Shown piece by piece: positions 8,828 through 17,995 of a DNA stretch of 64,000 nt. The position numbers and the translations under genes were made by a program. How positions within the stretch are numbered: the first letter of the stretch is position 1; each line of letters starts with the position of its first letter. This stretch comes from Martinezella dioscoreae (GTDB taxonomy: Bacteria > Pseudomonadota > Alphaproteobacteria > Rhizobiales > Rhizobiaceae), in the NCBI RefSeq assembly GCF_009176305.1, contig NZ_BLAJ01000001.1, positions 62,001-126,000 on the forward strand, read 5' to 3'. The notes beneath the pieces were generated by a model. That model was not told the DNA's origin. It ran no database searches and saw nothing but the letters and a program-made list of their open reading frames with translations.

Positions 8828-9832
8828 ATGGGTAGCATTGTTCTCAAACAAGTCTCCAAGGTCTTCGGCGAAGCCAAGGTCATTCCTTCCATCGATCTTG
8901 AGATCGACAATGGCGAGTTCGTCGTTTTCGTCGGCCCTTCGGGCTGTGGCAAGTCCACGCTGCTGCGCCTGATCGCCGGCCTCGAAGATGTCTCCAGCGG
9001 CCAGATCATGATCGACGGTAAGGATGGCACCAATCTCAAGCCGTCCGAGCGCGGCCTTGCCATGGTGTTTCAGTCCTACGCGCTCTATCCGCATATGAGT
9101 GTGCGCAAGAACATCGCCTTTCCGCTGAAGATGGCGAACATGCCGCAGGCGGAAATCGACAAGAAGGTGGCGGATGCTGCACGCGTCCTGAACCTGACGG
9201 ATTATCTTGAGCGCAAGCCGCGCCAGCTTTCCGGCGGTCAGCGCCAGCGCGTCGCGATCGGCCGCGCCATCGTGCGTCAGCCGGCAGCCTTCCTCTTTGA
9301 CGAGCCCTTATCGAACCTGGACGCGGCACTGCGCGTTAACATGCGCCTCGAGATCAGCGAGCTGCATCAGCAGTTGAAGACGACGATGATCTATGTGACG
9401 CACGATCAGGTCGAGGCCATGACCATGGCTGACAAGATCGTCGTGCTCAACCGCGGCAATATCGAGCAGGTTGGCTCGCCACTGGAGCTTTATCGGAGCC
9501 CGCGCAATCTTTTCGTCGCCGGCTTCATCGGCTCGCCGAAGATGAATTTCGTCAAGGGCGCTTATGCGCAGACCTTTGGCGCCGACACGATCGGCGTCAG
9601 GCCGGAACACGTGCTGCTGTCGACCACGTCGGGCGATTGGCAGGGCAAGGTTCTCGTTGCTGAGCATCTCGGCTCCGACACTTTCCTGCATATCGATGTC
9701 GACGGGATCGGCACGGTGACCGCTCGCGGTTCGGGTGATTTTCCAGCCCGGGCTGGCGATACCGTCTACCTGACACCGGACAAGGCCCATATTCACCGGT
9801 TCAACGCCGAAGGGCTGGCGATTTCAGCCTGA
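8828..9832 (+). CDS. smoK: polyol ABC transporter ATP-binding protein (MalK/UgpC type)
   Basis: This 334-residue ATPase has Walker [10 protein letters not shown], the Q-loop region [13 protein letters not shown], the signature [15 protein letters not shown], Walker [13 protein letters not shown] and the switch His in [11 protein letters not shown]-terminal regulatory OB-type domain of about 100 residues ([10 protein letters not shown]) marks the MalK/UgpC/SmoK class. It powers SmoFG and starts 11 bases after smoG with a good AAGGAAGAG ribosome site. It closely resembles the second ATPase at 28119-29216, as expected for two importers of one family. Confidence 0.93.
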   Translation: MGSIVLKQVSKVFGEAKVIPSIDLEIDNGEFVVFVGPSGCGKSTLLRLIAGLEDVSSGQIMIDGKDGTNLKPSERGLAMVFQSYALYPHMSVRKNIAFPLKMANMPQAEIDKKVADAARVLNLTDYLERKPRQLSGGQRQRVAIGRAIVRQPAAFLFDEPLSNLDAALRVNMRLEISELHQQLKTTMIYVTHDQVEAMTMADKIVVLNRGNIEQVGSPLELYRSPRNLFVAGFIGSPKMNFVKGAYAQTFGADTIGVRPEHVLLSTTSGDWQGKVLVAEHLGSDTFLHIDVDGIGTVTARGSGDFPARAGDTVYLTPDKAHIHRFNAEGLAISA

Positions 9833-9980
9833 AAGCCAGGGCCGTGTGCGCTTGAGCGGGCACGGCCAACGCATCTGTTCCGGTTCGCATCCATCGATCT
9901 GCGTGGACCGGTCAAGCATACCAGCCGGTGCGGCGTTCCCGAGCCGCCCGGAGCCAGAGACCTTCAAAAGGACTAGAGAC

Positions 9981-11462
9981 ATGACGTGCAAATTATCGCT
10001 CGCAACTCTTAAGCAGGCGGCTGCAAAGGCGGCTATTCCTGCTTATGACCGGAAGTCGCTTTCGGCTGGTATCGTGCATTTCGGTGTCGGCAATTTCCAT
10101 CGTGCCCATCAGGCTGTTTATCTCGACGATCTTTTCAATTCGGGAGAAGCCCATGACTGGGCGATCATCGGCGCCGGCGTGCTGCCGTCGGATGCGGCTA
10201 TGCGCGAGAAGCTGGCTGCCCAGGATTTTCTGACGACAGTGGTCGAGCAGGACAATAATCGCACGGCCGCGCGCGTGACTGCGCCGATGGTCGACATCCT
10301 GCCGGTCGGCGATGCCAAGGCAATCATTGCCAAGCTTGCGGATCCCGCGATCCGCATCGTTTCGATGACGATTACCGAGGGTGGTTACTTCATCGATGCC
10401 TCCGGCAAGTTCAATCCCGCCCATCCGGCGATCGTGGCCGATGGGCAGAACCCGGATGCGCCGAAGACGGTGTTCGGCCTGATCGTGGCTGGTCTCAAGG
10501 CGCGGCGTGCGGCCGGCCTGCAGCCTTTCACCGTCATGTCCTGCGACAACATTCCCCACAATGGCGGCGTCACCAAAGCTGCTGTCGTCGGCACGGCGCG
10601 GCTTTCCGATCCGGCCTTTGCCGACTGGATCGCTGCGCATGTCGCCTTTCCGAATGGCATGGTCGATCGCATCACGCCGGCGACGGGTGCGCGTGAAATC
10701 GACTTGCTCAAAGAAGCTTTCGATATCGAGGACAACTGGCCCGTCTATTGCGAAGAGTTCAAGCAATGGGTGCTGGAAGACAACTTCCCCGCAGGCCGCC
10801 CGCCGTTGGAAAAGGTCGGCGTGACTTTCGTGCCCGACGTGACGCCCTATGAGCACATGAAGATCCGCATCCTCAACGGCGGCCATGCGGCGATCGCCTA
10901 TCCGGCGGCGCTGATGGATATTCACTTCGTGCATGAGGCCATGGAAGAGCCGCTGATCCGCGCCTTCCTCGCCAAGCTCGAAAATGATGAGATCATCCCC
11001 GTCATCCCGCCGGTGCCAAACACGGTGCTTGCGGATTACTTCAAGCTGATCGAGCGGCGCTTCTCCAATCCAAAGATTGCCGATACCATCCCGCGCCTGG
11101 CGCAGGACGGCTCCAACCGCCAGCCGAAGTTCATTCTGCCGTCGACGGCCGACCGCCTTCGTCGCGGCGAGGATATTGTCGGCCTATCGCTCGTCTCGGC
11201 GCTGTGGTGCCGCTACTTTGCCGGCAAGAGCGACAGTGGCAAGGAGATCGTCTTCAACGATGCCAGCGCCGATCGGCTGCATGAAGCGGCGCTCAAGGCG
11301 AAGGACGATCCGAACGCCTTCCTGGTGTTCGATGATATTTTCGGAGATGTCGCCAAATCCGATCTTTTCCGAAAGCGCTTCGCGCATGCACTGAAAACGC
11401 TGTGGGAAAAGGGTACCCGCGTCACCCTGCAGCTATACTTGGACAACAAACTCGCGGAATAA
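9981..11462 (+). CDS. mtlK: mannitol 2-dehydrogenase (polyol-specific long-chain dehydrogenase)
   Basis: This 493-residue cytosolic NAD-dependent enzyme oxidises mannitol to fructose and often also D-arabitol or sorbitol. An N-terminal Rossmann region (SAGIVHFGVGNFHRAHQAVY) is followed by the catalytic segment KIRILNGGHAAIAYP, with the active-site Lys, Asn and His of the long-chain polyol dehydrogenases, and a helical C-terminal domain. The frame is open 45 codons upstream, but the ATG at 9981 behind AAAAGGACT gives the usual family length and start. It follows smoK by 148 bases. A short-chain sorbitol dehydrogenase (SmoS), often found in such operons, is absent here. Confidence 0.93.
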   Translation: MTCKLSLATLKQAAAKAAIPAYDRKSLSAGIVHFGVGNFHRAHQAVYLDDLFNSGEAHDWAIIGAGVLPSDAAMREKLAAQDFLTTVVEQDNNRTAARVTAPMVDILPVGDAKAIIAKLADPAIRIVSMTITEGGYFIDASGKFNPAHPAIVADGQNPDAPKTVFGLIVAGLKARRAAGLQPFTVMSCDNIPHNGGVTKAAVVGTARLSDPAFADWIAAHVAFPNGMVDRITPATGAREIDLLKEAFDIEDNWPVYCEEFKQWVLEDNFPAGRPPLEKVGVTFVPDVTPYEHMKIRILNGGHAAIAYPAALMDIHFVHEAMEEPLIRAFLAKLENDEIIPVIPPVPNTVLADYFKLIERRFSNPKIADTIPRLAQDGSNRQPKFILPSTADRLRRGEDIVGLSLVSALWCRYFAGKSDSGKEIVFNDASADRLHEAALKAKDDPNAFLVFDDIFGDVAKSDLFRKRFAHALKTLWEKGTRVTLQLYLDNKLAE

Positions 11463-11470
11463 TTTTCAAG

Positions 11471-11500
11471 CGGCCGGACCTCTCCTGTTCCGGCCGTTTT
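11471..11500 (+). terminator. terminator-like hairpin between mtlK and the HAD phosphatase gene
   Basis: CGGCCGGA at 11471-11478 pairs exactly with TCCGGCCG at 11489-11496 and TTTT follows. Because the next two genes continue on the same strand, this is either a partial terminator or the true end of the main operon. Confidence 0.65.
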
Positions 11501-11560
11501 CCATTGCCATGCCGGGTTTCCGGCTGGCGGGACAGCAACAAAATTCAGGTTGGATCTGTG

Positions 11561-12235
11561 ATGGCGGATGCGGGAACAGGGCTCGTAATCTTCGATTGCG
11601 ACGGCGTGCTTGTCGACAGCGAGCCGCTGTCGGTCGGCGTGCTCATCCAGGCGATGCATGATGTCGGCGTCGAGATGAGCGAGGAGGATGTCTACAGCCG
11701 CTTCCTCGGCAAGAGCTTGGCGACGCTCGTCGATACGATGCAGACGGAATTCGACGTCTTCATCGACCAGGCATTTCTCGACCGTATCCGCAATGATCTC
11801 TATGAGCGCTTCAAACATGAGCTGAAGCCGATCGACGGTATCAGTGCAACGCTGGATGCGCTTTCGCTGCCGCGCTGCGTTGCCTCATCGAGCCAGCTTG
11901 AGCGCATCCGTCTCTCTCTCGGCGTGACCGGTCTGCTCGACAGGCTAGAACCCAATATCTTCAGCGCCAGCATGGTCAAGCGTGGCAAGCCTGCGCCGGA
12001 TCTCTTTCTCTATGCGGCGGAAAAAATGGGCGTACCGCCGAAGGAATGCATTGTCGTCGAGGATAGTCCTGCGGGGATCACGGCAGCGCGCGCGGCCGGC
12101 ATGACGGTCTTTGCCTTCACCGGTGGTTCGCATGCTCATTCGCCGAGTTATCGGGCTGAATTGGAGCAGCTTTCCCCGGAAGTCGTGTTTGACGCGATGC
12201 CGGAATTGATACAACTTGTCCGCAACAAGAGATAA
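11561..12235 (+). CDS. HAD-superfamily sugar phosphatase (beta-phosphoglucomutase/GPP-like)
   Basis: This 224-residue cytosolic protein has HAD motif I FDCDGVLVDSEP (nucleophile Asp and acid/base Asp), motif II near VASSSQ, motif III Lys in KRGKPAPDLFLYAA and motif IV VVEDSPAGITAARAAGM, with the alpha-helical cap typical of beta-phosphoglucomutase-like phosphatases. These act on small sugar or polyol phosphates. The frame runs further upstream into mtlK, but the ATG at 11561 is preferred because the fold begins 10 residues later. Its place between mtlK and a sugar kinase suggests it controls a phosphorylated polyol or ketose level in this pathway. Confidence 0.86.
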   Translation: MADAGTGLVIFDCDGVLVDSEPLSVGVLIQAMHDVGVEMSEEDVYSRFLGKSLATLVDTMQTEFDVFIDQAFLDRIRNDLYERFKHELKPIDGISATLDALSLPRCVASSSQLERIRLSLGVTGLLDRLEPNIFSASMVKRGKPAPDLFLYAAEKMGVPPKECIVVEDSPAGITAARAAGMTVFAFTGGSHAHSPSYRAELEQLSPEVVFDAMPELIQLVRNKR

Positions 12236-12255
12236 GTGGGCGGGACCTCTTTTGC

Positions 12256-13839
12256 ATGCGTGATCACGTGGTTGCGGTCGATATCGGCACAGGCAGCGCA
12301 CGCGCTGGTGTCTTCACCGCGGGCGGTTCACTGCTGGGTAAAAGTGAACATCCGATCCTGATGAACCGCCCGCGCGAGAACCACGCCGAGCATGATTCCG
12401 AAGATATATGGACTGCCGTCTGCACCGCCGTTCGCGGAGCCGTGAAGGTATCCGGCATTGCTGCATCCGCTATCGGCGCTATCGGCTTCGATGCGACCTG
12501 CTCGCTGGTCGTGCGCGATCGCGGTGGCGGGCAGCTCACCGTTTCCACCGGAGGCGAGAAGAGATTCGATACCATCGTCTGGCTCGATCATCGGGCGTTG
12601 GCCGAAGCGGATTACTGTACGGCGACGAAGCACGCGGTTCTTGAATATTCCGGCGAGTTCATGTCGCCGGAAATGGAAATGCCGAAGCTGATGTGGCTGA
12701 AGGAGAACCTGCCGGAAAGCTGGGCCGAGGCCGGCTACTTTTTCGACCTTGCCGATTTCATGACCTGGAAGGCGACCGGTTCGCTTGCGCGGTCGCGCTC
12801 CACGCTGGTGGCGAAATGGAATTATCTGGCGCACCGCCAACCGGGCTGGCAGGCCGATTTTCTCAACGTGATCGGCCTTGGCGATCTGCGCGAGCGCGGC
12901 AGTTTGCCCGACGAAAGTGTTGCGGTCGGTCGATCCATCGGCACACTGACGACCGAGGCGGCGGAAGCGCTGGGTCTCGATCGTGAATGCCATGTCGGTG
13001 CGGGCTTGATCGATGCCTATGCGGGCGCGCTCGGCGCGCTTGCCGGCCATGCCGGCGATGCCGACATGCTGGAGCATCAACTGGCATTGATTGCTGGAAC
13101 CTCGAGCTGCGTGGTTTCCTTTGCCCGCGAACGCAAACGCAGCACGGGCATGTGGGGGCCATATTACGAAGCAGTCTTTCCGGGCATGTGGCTTGCCGAA
13201 GCCGGACAATCTGCCACCGGTGCGCTCCTCGACCATATCGTCAGCATGCATGCAGCCGGCGGACATCCAACAGCGGCACTGCATGACCGCATCGTCCGGC
13301 GGATCGCGGAATTGCGGCTGGAGGAGGGTGCTTCCTTCGGCGGGCGTATCCATGTGCTGCCCGATTTTCACGGCAATCGCTCGCCGCTTGCCGATCCGCA
13401 TGCATTGGGCGTCATCAGCGGCATGACGCTGGACGCCTCCTTCGATGGTCTTTGCAGGCTGTACTGGCGCACCAGCGTCGGCATTGCACTCGGCATTCGT
13501 CATATCCTGGAGCGAATGCGGGATTACGGCTACGTGCCCGACACGCTGCATGTCGCCGGCGGCCATGTGAAGAATTCGGTGCTGATGGAGCTCTATTCCG
13601 ACGTGACCGGCTGCAAGGTCGTTATCCCGAAGATGAACGAGACGGTCTTGCTCGGCACCGCAATCGCCGCCTCGGTCGCCTGCGGGATTCACGAAAGCCT
13701 CGGAGTTGCCGGCGCCGCCATGTATCCGGGCGGTCATGAACGGCTGCCGAATGCCGAAAGGAAGGAACTCTACGATCGCGATTACCGGCGCTTCCTCGCC
13801 ATGTACCGCCACCGCGCAGAACTGGACGCCATGGAATAG
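12256..13839 (+). CDS. FGGY-family carbohydrate kinase (ribulokinase-like)
   Basis: This 527-residue kinase has the phosphate-1 loop VAVDIGTGSARAGVF, an actin-like N domain (IGFDATCSLVV, VWLDHRA), and the C-domain FGGY region (ALIAGTSSCVVSF, then the adenosine motif LHVAGGHVKNSVLMEL). Its length and the GFDATCSLVV segment are closer to the D-ribulokinase/YDR109C subgroup than to xylulokinases, and the window's true xylulokinase is elsewhere (55667-57124). It probably phosphorylates a ketopentose formed from a pentitol taken up by the Smo importer. It starts 20 bases after the HAD gene and ends 5 bases before the convergent RpiR gene. Confidence 0.87.
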   Translation: MRDHVVAVDIGTGSARAGVFTAGGSLLGKSEHPILMNRPRENHAEHDSEDIWTAVCTAVRGAVKVSGIAASAIGAIGFDATCSLVVRDRGGGQLTVSTGGEKRFDTIVWLDHRALAEADYCTATKHAVLEYSGEFMSPEMEMPKLMWLKENLPESWAEAGYFFDLADFMTWKATGSLARSRSTLVAKWNYLAHRQPGWQADFLNVIGLGDLRERGSLPDESVAVGRSIGTLTTEAAEALGLDRECHVGAGLIDAYAGALGALAGHAGDADMLEHQLALIAGTSSCVVSFARERKRSTGMWGPYYEAVFPGMWLAEAGQSATGALLDHIVSMHAAGGHPTAALHDRIVRRIAELRLEEGASFGGRIHVLPDFHGNRSPLADPHALGVISGMTLDASFDGLCRLYWRTSVGIALGIRHILERMRDYGYVPDTLHVAGGHVKNSVLMELYSDVTGCKVVIPKMNETVLLGTAIAASVACGIHESLGVAGAAMYPGGHERLPNAERKELYDRDYRRFLAMYRHRAELDAME

Positions 13840-13844
13840 GCGGC

Positions 13845-14696
13845 TTACCGGAGCGGCGCCTGGGCGAATATACCTTGAAGTTCCTCTATGCGGCGCGTTC
13901 TCATTTCCGCCGCTTCACCTGCGGCGTGAGCGACTGAAATCGCGAGATATTCCATCAGCGCCATTATGGCTGAAAGGTTTTCGCGGCTATTGGCTCGTTG
14001 TGGCGGCAAGGACAGCGTGATGTTTGCGAATTCATGCGCCCATTCCGTGAATTGACCGGTTACCAGCAATACCTTGCAGCCCGCGCGACGAGCCGAGCGC
14101 GCCAGAAGACGCGATGTGACGAAACCCGGGGAATCGATGACAACGAGCAGCGCATCCTCGGATGGCTTGCCGAACAGCTCGATATAGCTACCATTGGCGC
14201 CGTCGAGGAAAAGGACTTGATCACGGGCAAAGGTCAGGCGGTCGCGGAAATAGTGGCCGATCCCCGCGAGACTGGGATGGGAGGTGATGAAGACATTGCC
14301 GGAGGACAGAATTGTCGCAACCGCCTCGCGCCATTGCGGCTGGCCGGCGAGGTTGTAGATATGCTGCAGCATCTCGACCTGTTCGGCAATTTGCGTTGCG
14401 AGCGGGCGACCTTCGCTTGCGTCCTTCTGAAGCTGTTCGAGGATATTGGGCAATTGCGACGTGAGGCTCGGCGCATTTTCCTTGAGATGCACCTTTATCC
14501 CATCCAGACCGTGATAGCCGAGCGACCGCAGAAACCGTCCTACCGTCATCGGGCTCAGTTCCAGCCTGTCGGCAACGGAGGAAGCCGTCTCGAACGGTAG
14601 TTCATTCAGATGCTCGGAGAAATACTTAGCAATTCTTCGTTCGGCCGGAGTGCCGATCTTTATATATTGTCTAAGTTTCTGACTAAGGTCTTCCAA
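13845..14696 (-). CDS. MurR/RpiR-family transcriptional regulator
   Basis: It has an N-terminal HTH_6 domain (TPAERRIAKYFSEHLNELPF, then ASSVADRLELSPMTVGRFLRSLGY) and a C-terminal SIS sugar-isomerase domain (VFITSHPSLAGIGHYFRDRL, DALLVVIDSPG), so it senses a sugar phosphate. The start is a TTG whichever site is used. The TTG at 14696 has AAAGGGG eight bases upstream and gives 283 residues with the usual short lead before TPAERR. The alternative TTG at 14741 has no visible ribosome site. It converges with the FGGY kinase gene, so its target may be the polyol operon or the gene beyond. Confidence 0.87.
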   Translation of the reverse strand: MEDLSQKLRQYIKIGTPAERRIAKYFSEHLNELPFETASSVADRLELSPMTVGRFLRSLGYHGLDGIKVHLKENAPSLTSQLPNILEQLQKDASEGRPLATQIAEQVEMLQHIYNLAGQPQWREAVATILSSGNVFITSHPSLAGIGHYFRDRLTFARDQVLFLDGANGSYIELFGKPSEDALLVVIDSPGFVTSRLLARSARRAGCKVLLVTGQFTEWAHEFANITLSLPPQRANSRENLSAIMALMEYLAISVAHAAGEAAEMRTRRIEELQGIFAQAPLR

Positions 14697-14949
14697 GTTT
14701 TGCGCCCCTTTGGTGGTCTTTTCGATGTTCTGTTGCGTCAATTTCTATGTCAATCAGCCATTCAATTTCGATCGGGTCGCCGATCTTGTTGCGGTTGTTG
14801 TTCTTAATGTGGCGTACAGGATATATTAGTGCAAACTGTATTACAATAATTCAAATTTTTAATTGGCACATTCATATATCTGCACGGGATATTGATATCG
14901 ATGCAACCGCTTCTTAAGTGTCCAACTGCCACCAAAAGAGGTAGACCGA

Positions 14950-15666
14950 ATGATTGGCCTTGCTGCCCGCCTCTCCCTGGAAAATCTCTTTGCGCCGGAG
15001 ACGCGCAAGGTTTTCTGGAAGGTTCTGGGTCTCACATTGCTGGCGCTTCTCGTGCTCTGGTTCGTCCTGCGAGGCGCCTTCAATTCTTTCGTATTGCCTT
15101 GGCTGCAGGGCTTTATGCCGTCCACCTCGGATTGGACGGGTTGGCTTACGCTCTTCCTCGCCATCTTCGCCGGCATCGCATTGGCATTGGCCATGGCGCT
15201 GCTGATTTCGCCGGTCACAGCCCTGATTGCCGGACTCTTTCTCGATGATGTCGCCGAAGTTGTAGAAAAGCGCGACTATCCAGGCGATGCGCCCGGAACG
15301 GCGATGCCGATCGTCGCGGCGATGAAAAGCTCGGTGCGGTTTCTCGGCGTCGTCATCGTCGGCAATATCGTGGCGCTGTTCCTGCTGTTCATTCCGGGCG
15401 TCAACCTGATCGCCTTCTTTCTGGTGAACGGCTATCTGCTCGGACGCGAATTCTTCGAATTCGCCGCCATGCGCTTCCGCTCACCGGACGAGGCGCGGCA
15501 ATTCCGCGTCAAACACGCCTTCACGGTCTTTCTGGCAGGCCTGGTCATCGCAGCCTTTCTGGCAATTCCGCTTCTCAATCTGCTGACGCCGCTCTTTGCC
15601 GCCGGCATGATGGTGCATCTGCACAAGCTGATTTCGCACAAGGAAGCGAACCCGCGCCTTCGATAG
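14950..15666 (+). CDS. EI24/CysZ-like integral membrane protein
   Basis: This 238-residue protein has about four to five membrane helices (near 20-40, 60-90, 135-160 and 197-225). The EI24/CysZ family signature is visible in SPVTALIAGLFLDDVAEVVEKRDYPG and in the loop GVNLIAFFLVNGYLLGREFFEFAAMR. CysZ transports sulfate in enterobacteria, but rhizobial members stand alone and the substrate is unknown. A ribosome site AAAGAGGT precedes the ATG. It is convergent with nth, with stop codons only a few bases apart. The AT-rich 253 bases upstream (14697-14949) probably hold promoters for this gene and the RpiR gene. Confidence 0.85.
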   Translation: MIGLAARLSLENLFAPETRKVFWKVLGLTLLALLVLWFVLRGAFNSFVLPWLQGFMPSTSDWTGWLTLFLAIFAGIALALAMALLISPVTALIAGLFLDDVAEVVEKRDYPGDAPGTAMPIVAAMKSSVRFLGVVIVGNIVALFLLFIPGVNLIAFFLVNGYLLGREFFEFAAMRFRSPDEARQFRVKHAFTVFLAGLVIAAFLAIPLLNLLTPLFAAGMMVHLHKLISHKEANPRLR

Positions 15667-15668
15667 GT

Positions 15669-16448
15669 TCAGCCTGCCGCTTCAGCCCCGATGATCTGCG
15701 CCGGAAGTTCGACCAGGGGAGCGGGGATGTCCCAGGTCTTTTCCGGCGAGCGACAGAGGTCTGCGATCACGCAGCGCTCGCATTCGGGCTTGCGCGCCTT
15801 ACAGACATAGCGGCCATGCAGGATCAGCCAATGGTGGGCATGGTAGAGATACTGATCGGGGATGATCTTCATCAGCCGCTGCTCGACTTCGTCGGGCGTC
15901 TTGCCGGGGGCGAGCAGCAGCCGGTTGGCGATGCGGAAAATGTGCGTGTCGACCGCCATCGTCGCCTGGCCGAAGGCCATGGACAGGACAACGTTCGCGG
16001 TCTTGCGGCCGACGCCGGGTAGGGTTATCAGCTCCTCGCGCGTCCGCGGCACCTCGCCGCCGAAATCGGTGATCAGCTTTTCCGATAGCGCGACGACGTT
16101 CTTCGCCTTGTTGCGGTAAAGGCCGATCGTCTTGATGTATTCCCGAATGCGCTCCTCGCCGAGATCGAGCATCTTCTGCGGCGTGTCGGCAACGGCAAAG
16201 AGGGCGCGCGTCGCCTTATTGACGCCGGCATCCGTCGCCTGTGCTGAAAGCGCGACGGCGACGACGAGCGTGAAAGGGTTGACGTGCTCCAGCTCGCCCT
16301 TCGGTTCCGGCCGCTGGATGGAGAAGCGGCGGAAGATTTCTTCCAGGTCCGCCTTGGAATAGAGGCTTTTGGCCGCCGGCTTGCGGCCTGCGGTCGCATT
16401 TGACTTTTTCACGGTTTGGGCGCTGGATTTGATCTTTGGATTTGCCAT
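15669..16448 (-). CDS. nth: endonuclease III (DNA glycosylase/AP lyase)
   Basis: This 259-residue base-excision-repair enzyme removes oxidised pyrimidines and cuts abasic sites. It has the helix-hairpin-helix LPGVGRKTANVVLS with the catalytic Lys, the catalytic Asp in AVDTHIFRIANR, and a [4Fe-4S] ligand set spaced C-x6-C-x2-C-x5-C near the C-terminus. The open frame runs 52 codons further upstream into the divergent gene; the ATG at 16448 is chosen because the conserved core follows a basic 30-residue leader common in rhizobial Nth. It is divergent from the DUF2244 gene, 22 bases away. Confidence 0.95.
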   Translation of the reverse strand: MANPKIKSSAQTVKKSNATAGRKPAAKSLYSKADLEEIFRRFSIQRPEPKGELEHVNPFTLVVAVALSAQATDAGVNKATRALFAVADTPQKMLDLGEERIREYIKTIGLYRNKAKNVVALSEKLITDFGGEVPRTREELITLPGVGRKTANVVLSMAFGQATMAVDTHIFRIANRLLLAPGKTPDEVEQRLMKIIPDQYLYHAHHWLILHGRYVCKARKPECERCVIADLCRSPEKTWDIPAPLVELPAQIIGAEAAG

Positions 16449-16470
16449 AAACGACCTATACTCAAGTCCT

Positions 16471-16974
16471 ATGACGGAACGCAACGCCGATACGGCTGCA
16501 GACGGCAACAGGCCGGTTTTTGCCGCCGAATTGTTTCCCCATCGCTCGCTGCCGCGAAAGGGGTTCAGGGTCATGCTGGCCTTGGCGGGCGGCTTCTGTC
16601 TCATCTACAGTGTTCTCTTCGTCACGCGAGGCGCCTGGCCGATCGGGATTTTCTTCGGCGCCGATTTCCTCCTGCTCTATGGCGCCTTCTGGCTGAATTA
16701 TCGGTCGGGCCGTGTGCGCGAAGAGGTGACGATATCGCGCACCAATGTTTCCATCCGCAAATTCTCGCCGACGGGCCGCATGGTGGAACATGATTTCAAT
16801 CCGTTCTGGACGCGCTTCCTCGTTCGCCGCCACCGCGAGATCGGGGTCGTGTCGATGCATGTCCGCGACAGGAGCCACGACACCGATGTCGGCTCCTTCC
16901 TCAATCCGGAGGATCGCGAGAGTTTCGCCAAAGCCTTCAAGCGGGCATTGGCGACCGTGACACAACGGATATGA
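16471..16974 (+). CDS. DUF2244 membrane protein
   Basis: This 167-residue protein has two adjacent transmembrane helices (about residues 33-52 and 57-74, MLALAGGFCLIYSVLF and IGIFFGADFLLLYGAF) followed by a cytosolic beta-rich domain (REEVTISRTNVSIRKFSP, VEHDFNPFWTRFLV). This is the DUF2244 layout, common in alphaproteobacteria and of unknown function. The ATG at 16471 is the first in-frame start that does not overlap nth. It is divergent from nth and shares a very short promoter region with it. Confidence 0.85.
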   Translation: MTERNADTAADGNRPVFAAELFPHRSLPRKGFRVMLALAGGFCLIYSVLFVTRGAWPIGIFFGADFLLLYGAFWLNYRSGRVREEVTISRTNVSIRKFSPTGRMVEHDFNPFWTRFLVRRHREIGVVSMHVRDRSHDTDVGSFLNPEDRESFAKAFKRALATVTQRI

Positions 16975-17085
16975 GCGGTCTTCCCAACCCGGCGGTATCA
17001 CATTTTTGCAGAGAGACCACTTACGCAAGAAACGGGTGGTTTTAGCCCTCTTGCCGTGGTTTTCTCCTTTTCAAGGAGAAAGATC

Positions 17086-17958
17086 ATGAATGCGATTGCA
17101 CAGCTGAAGAAAGACATCACCCCGGAAGGTCAGGACTACGACACCGTCCGGGAGGTCATCGAGCTCATCACCGAGGAATATCGCGACCAGCCATCGCTGG
17201 AGATGCTCGCCGAGAGGCTCGGCCAGTCGCCGACACAATTGCAGAAGACATTCACGCGCTGGGCCGGACTGTCGCCCAAGGCCTTCCTGCAGGCCGTCAC
17301 GCTCGATCATGCCAAACGCCTTTTGCGCAAGGAGGATCTACCGCTGCTCGAAACGTCCTTCGAGGTCGGCTTGTCCGGCCCCAGTCGACTGCACGATCTT
17401 TTCGTCACACATGAGGCGATGTCGCCTGGCGAATGGAAAGCAAGGGGCAGCGGCCTGGTGATGCGCTATGCGTTTCACATCTCGCCCTTCGGCCTCGCTT
17501 TGATCATGGTCACGGATCGCGGCCTTGCCGGTCTCGCCTTCAGCGATTCCGGCAATGAGAAGGCTTGCCTCGCCGACATGACCTGCCGCTGGCCGAATGC
17601 CGAGTTCATCGAGGATCCGAATGCGACGGCACCTTATGCGGCACGCATCTTCGAGCGCTCGAACTGGTCGAGCGACCAGCCGCTGCGCGTCGTGCTGATC
17701 GGCTCTGATTTCCAGCTTCGCGTCTGGGAAAGCCTGTTGAAGATCCCGATGGGCCGTGCCGTGACCTATTCCGACATCGCAAGGGATATCGGTCAGCCGA
17801 CGGCCATGCGGGCCGTAGGTGCTGCCGTCGGCCGCAACCCGATCTCCTTCGTCGTGCCCTGCCACCGAGCGCTCGGCAAGAACGGGCAGCTAACGGGCTA
17901 TCACTGGGGGCTTACGCGCAAACGGGCGATGCTGGGGTGGGAAGCGGGGGATGCTTGA
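17086..17958 (+). CDS. ada: AraC-HTH / methylated-DNA-protein cysteine methyltransferase (Ada-like)
   Basis: This 290-residue fusion has an N-terminal AraC-type helix-turn-helix (SLEMLAERLGQSPTQLQKTF, about residues 37-56) and a C-terminal alkyltransferase domain with the suicide Cys259 in VVPCHR and the DNA-reading region RAVGAAVGRNPI. It repairs O6-alkylguanine and may activate its own gene. It lacks the N-terminal zinc domain of E. coli Ada that repairs phosphotriesters, so any induction must work differently. The start at 17086 follows a strong AAGGAGAAAG ribosome site; the upstream in-frame start has none. Confidence 0.92.
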   Translation: MNAIAQLKKDITPEGQDYDTVREVIELITEEYRDQPSLEMLAERLGQSPTQLQKTFTRWAGLSPKAFLQAVTLDHAKRLLRKEDLPLLETSFEVGLSGPSRLHDLFVTHEAMSPGEWKARGSGLVMRYAFHISPFGLALIMVTDRGLAGLAFSDSGNEKACLADMTCRWPNAEFIEDPNATAPYAARIFERSNWSSDQPLRVVLIGSDFQLRVWESLLKIPMGRAVTYSDIARDIGQPTAMRAVGAAVGRNPISFVVPCHRALGKNGQLTGYHWGLTRKRAMLGWEAGDA

Positions 17959-17995
17959 GGGGTGTTCGAAAGTTTTGAGATCGTTGAGGCTCTGA

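Noticed and set aside
12328..13812. Long minus-strand open frame of 494 codons
   Set aside because: Antisense to the FGGY kinase gene, a common effect of GC-rich third positions; no motif or start signal.
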